64,000 nucleotides of DNA. Source: Syntrophaceae bacterium UBA2210. GTDB taxonomy: Bacteria; Desulfobacterota; Syntrophia; Syntrophales; UBA2210. The DNA lies in NCBI GenBank assembly GCA_002327865.1, contig DCUQ01000009.1:231026-295025 (forward strand), in the 5' to 3' direction. Shown here one piece after another: positions 63,091 to 64,000 of the stretch. A model generated the notes under the pieces. It had not been told where the DNA came from. It saw only the letters and a list, made by a program, of their open reading frames with translations, and made no database searches. The translations under genes and the position numbers were made by a program. How positions within the stretch are numbered: the stretch's first letter is position 1; each line of letters begins with the position of its first letter.

Positions 63091-63963
63091 TTAAACATAT
63101 ATCCTGCTTTTTTTCGCCTGGATGCTCTCCCTGGTCTCCTGCTCCATTTCCAGCTTGCGCAGCCAGCTGGCGGACATATCATTGATCTTTAAAACGTTAT
63201 CCGGGCAATTAGCCACACACGCCAGGCAGGCGATACATTTCCCCCCGTCAACTTTTCCCGATGCGGCGTCCATCGCGCCACCGGGACATATTTCTTCGCA
63301 CACCAGACACATACTGCACTCTTCACCGTCTCTGGTCGGGAATTGTGTGAGTACGGTGAATCGGAATTTTTCCATGGCATCGAGCTGTTCTTCGGTACGT
63401 TCGGTTGCTTCCAGTTCACCCAGTATTTCATCATCTTCGCCCGTGAATCGCTTATACGTGATATCGACATATTGTTTTGCCATTTCAAAATCGGATGCAT
63501 CGGGTCGGCCTTCCATCGCCCTCCAACCGCCGAGATTGAATGTATGAGCACCCAGGAATTCCGCGGATGATACGACGATAAAGGCTCGCTCCTCCAATAT
63601 CTGTCTTGTCGAGTAATGAGCCGGATGGACACCAAAACCGCCATACGTGAAGAAAATAGAGGCTTTTTTACGTTGACCATCCAGCGTTTTCAACCATTCT
63701 CTCATTACTCTCGGAGCACGGCAGGAGTAAATCGGCGCGCCGAATACCACCGCCTGATATGGTTCAAAATCGATCTCTTTTCGTCTGCCGGCACAGGAGG
63801 TAATGTCATACGTGGTGACATCCGCTCCCAACTCTTTGAATCTCGTTTCTGCTGCCTGTGCAATTTTGGCCGTGTTTCCCGTTGCCGAGAAATAGACTAT
63901 CAACACATTGAATCTCCCCGCAACAAGTTGCGGGGAATCTCCGACTGTTAAGGAATTTTTCAT
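63091..63963 (-). CDS. Flavodoxin-ferredoxin (EFR1-type) fusion protein
   Basis: A 290-residue electron carrier. An N-terminal flavodoxin domain (about 20-165) has the FMN loop VYFSATGNTAKIAQAAE, then a linker and a C-terminal 2[4Fe-4S] ferredoxin with CSMCLVCEEICP and CIACLACVANCP. Such fusions pass electrons between flavin and iron-sulfur partners in anaerobes. The annotated ATG (63963) has no ribosome site. A GTG at 63906 has GGGGAG 7 nt upstream and starts just before the flavodoxin core; the intervening 19 codons are largely a palindromic repeat, so 63906 may be the true start. Confidence 0.88.
   Translation of the reverse strand: MKNSLTVGDSPQLVAGRFNVLIVYFSATGNTAKIAQAAETRFKELGADVTTYDITSCAGRRKEIDFEPYQAVVFGAPIYSCRAPRVMREWLKTLDGQRKKASIFFTYGGFGVHPAHYSTRQILEERAFIVVSSAEFLGAHTFNLGGWRAMEGRPDASDFEMAKQYVDITYKRFTGEDDEILGELEATERTEEQLDAMEKFRFTVLTQFPTRDGEECSMCLVCEEICPGGAMDAASGKVDGGKCIACLACVANCPDNVLKINDMSASWLRKLEMEQETRESIQAKKSRIYV
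63915..63936. repeat. Perfect palindromic repeat inside the 5' end of the flavodoxin gene
   Basis: TCCCCGCAAC-AA-GTTGCGGGGA, a 10-bp arm palindrome. It looks like a REP-type element inserted at the gene start; if translated it encodes DSPQLVAGR. Confidence 0.7.
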
Positions 63964-63981
63964 TTTTTATTCGCTCGCTAA

Positions 63982-64000
63982 CCCCGCCGCAAGCAGCGGG
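63982..64000. repeat. Second REP-like palindrome at the window edge (partial)
   Basis: CCCCGCCGCAAGCAGCGGG, an interrupted palindrome with the same CCCCGC ... GCGGG core as the copy at 63915-63936, cut by the window end. It is preceded by TTCGCTCGCTAA. Two similar elements 50 nt apart suggest a REP cluster. Confidence 0.55.

Overview
The window looks like the chromosome of a strict anaerobe of the Desulfobacterota (Deltaproteobacteria). The basis is inference from gene content: desulfoferrodoxin, several rubrerythrins, a high-molecular-weight rubredoxin, a DUF39 homocysteine-biosynthesis protein, an HdrD/GlpC-type iron-sulfur protein, a PilMNOPQ operon and an apparent selenocysteine (UGA) codon. 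No 16S gene is present, so the genus cannot be named. There is no prophage, integrase, intact transposase, CRISPR array or canonical defence island. Most of the window is well-ordered chromosome with a few accessory patches.

Layout. (1) 1-4690: a minus-strand oxygen and peroxide defence cluster behind a sigma70-like promoter: rubredoxin/flavin-reductase fusion, two rubrerythrins, a peroxiredoxin whose peroxidatic cysteine is a UGA codon followed by a SECIS-like hairpin, two ferritin-like proteins, desulfoferrodoxin and an FMN-binding protein. These would detoxify superoxide, H2O2 and possibly O2 or NO without catalase or SOD. (2) 4864-11452: a GNAT-histone deacetylase fusion, moaC with two small genes, an Xaa-Pro peptidase with a TPR protein, and an overlapping queuosine-precursor transporter and queF. 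(3) 11551-18289: the type IV pilus operon pilMNOPQ, with an Ig-like lipoprotein at its end and an FtsB-like gene at its head. (4) 18657-34140: DUF39, then the classic tRNA-rimP-nusA-infB-ylxP-rbfA-nrnA-truB-rpsO-pnp-dut translation/RNA cluster, then prmC-murA-hisD. (5) 34291-42200: an accessory stretch with an Asp/Glu racemase, an HD hydrolase, a FemAB/GNAT-like protein, an atypical MiaB-like radical SAM protein, a YkgJ protein, a formyltransferase and a PAS-HD-GYP sensor. (6) 42660-48283: typA, a PhzF protein, a frameshifted flavoprotein, an HdrD-like protein and an FMN-binding protein. (7) 48918-50400: a secreted seven-repeat VCBS protein with a CFI-box-like tail, short repeats and tRNA-Arg. 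(8) 50429-64000: metF, an AMIN/LysM amidase, an SDR, a SpoU methyltransferase, a polar amino acid ABC transporter, a Na/Pi symporter, a MoxR/VWA pair, TrmO, an FGE-like protein and a flavodoxin-ferredoxin fusion with palindromic repeats at the window edge.

The strongest unusual signal is the selenoprotein peroxiredoxin at 1802-2512. A stop-blind annotation would split it into two fragments. Other points of interest are the GNAT-HDAC fusion, the tRNA-terminator-rimP arrangement, the pilus-linked Ig lipoprotein, the MiaB-like protein lacking a TRAM domain, and a promoter/terminator unit ahead of the VCBS gene.
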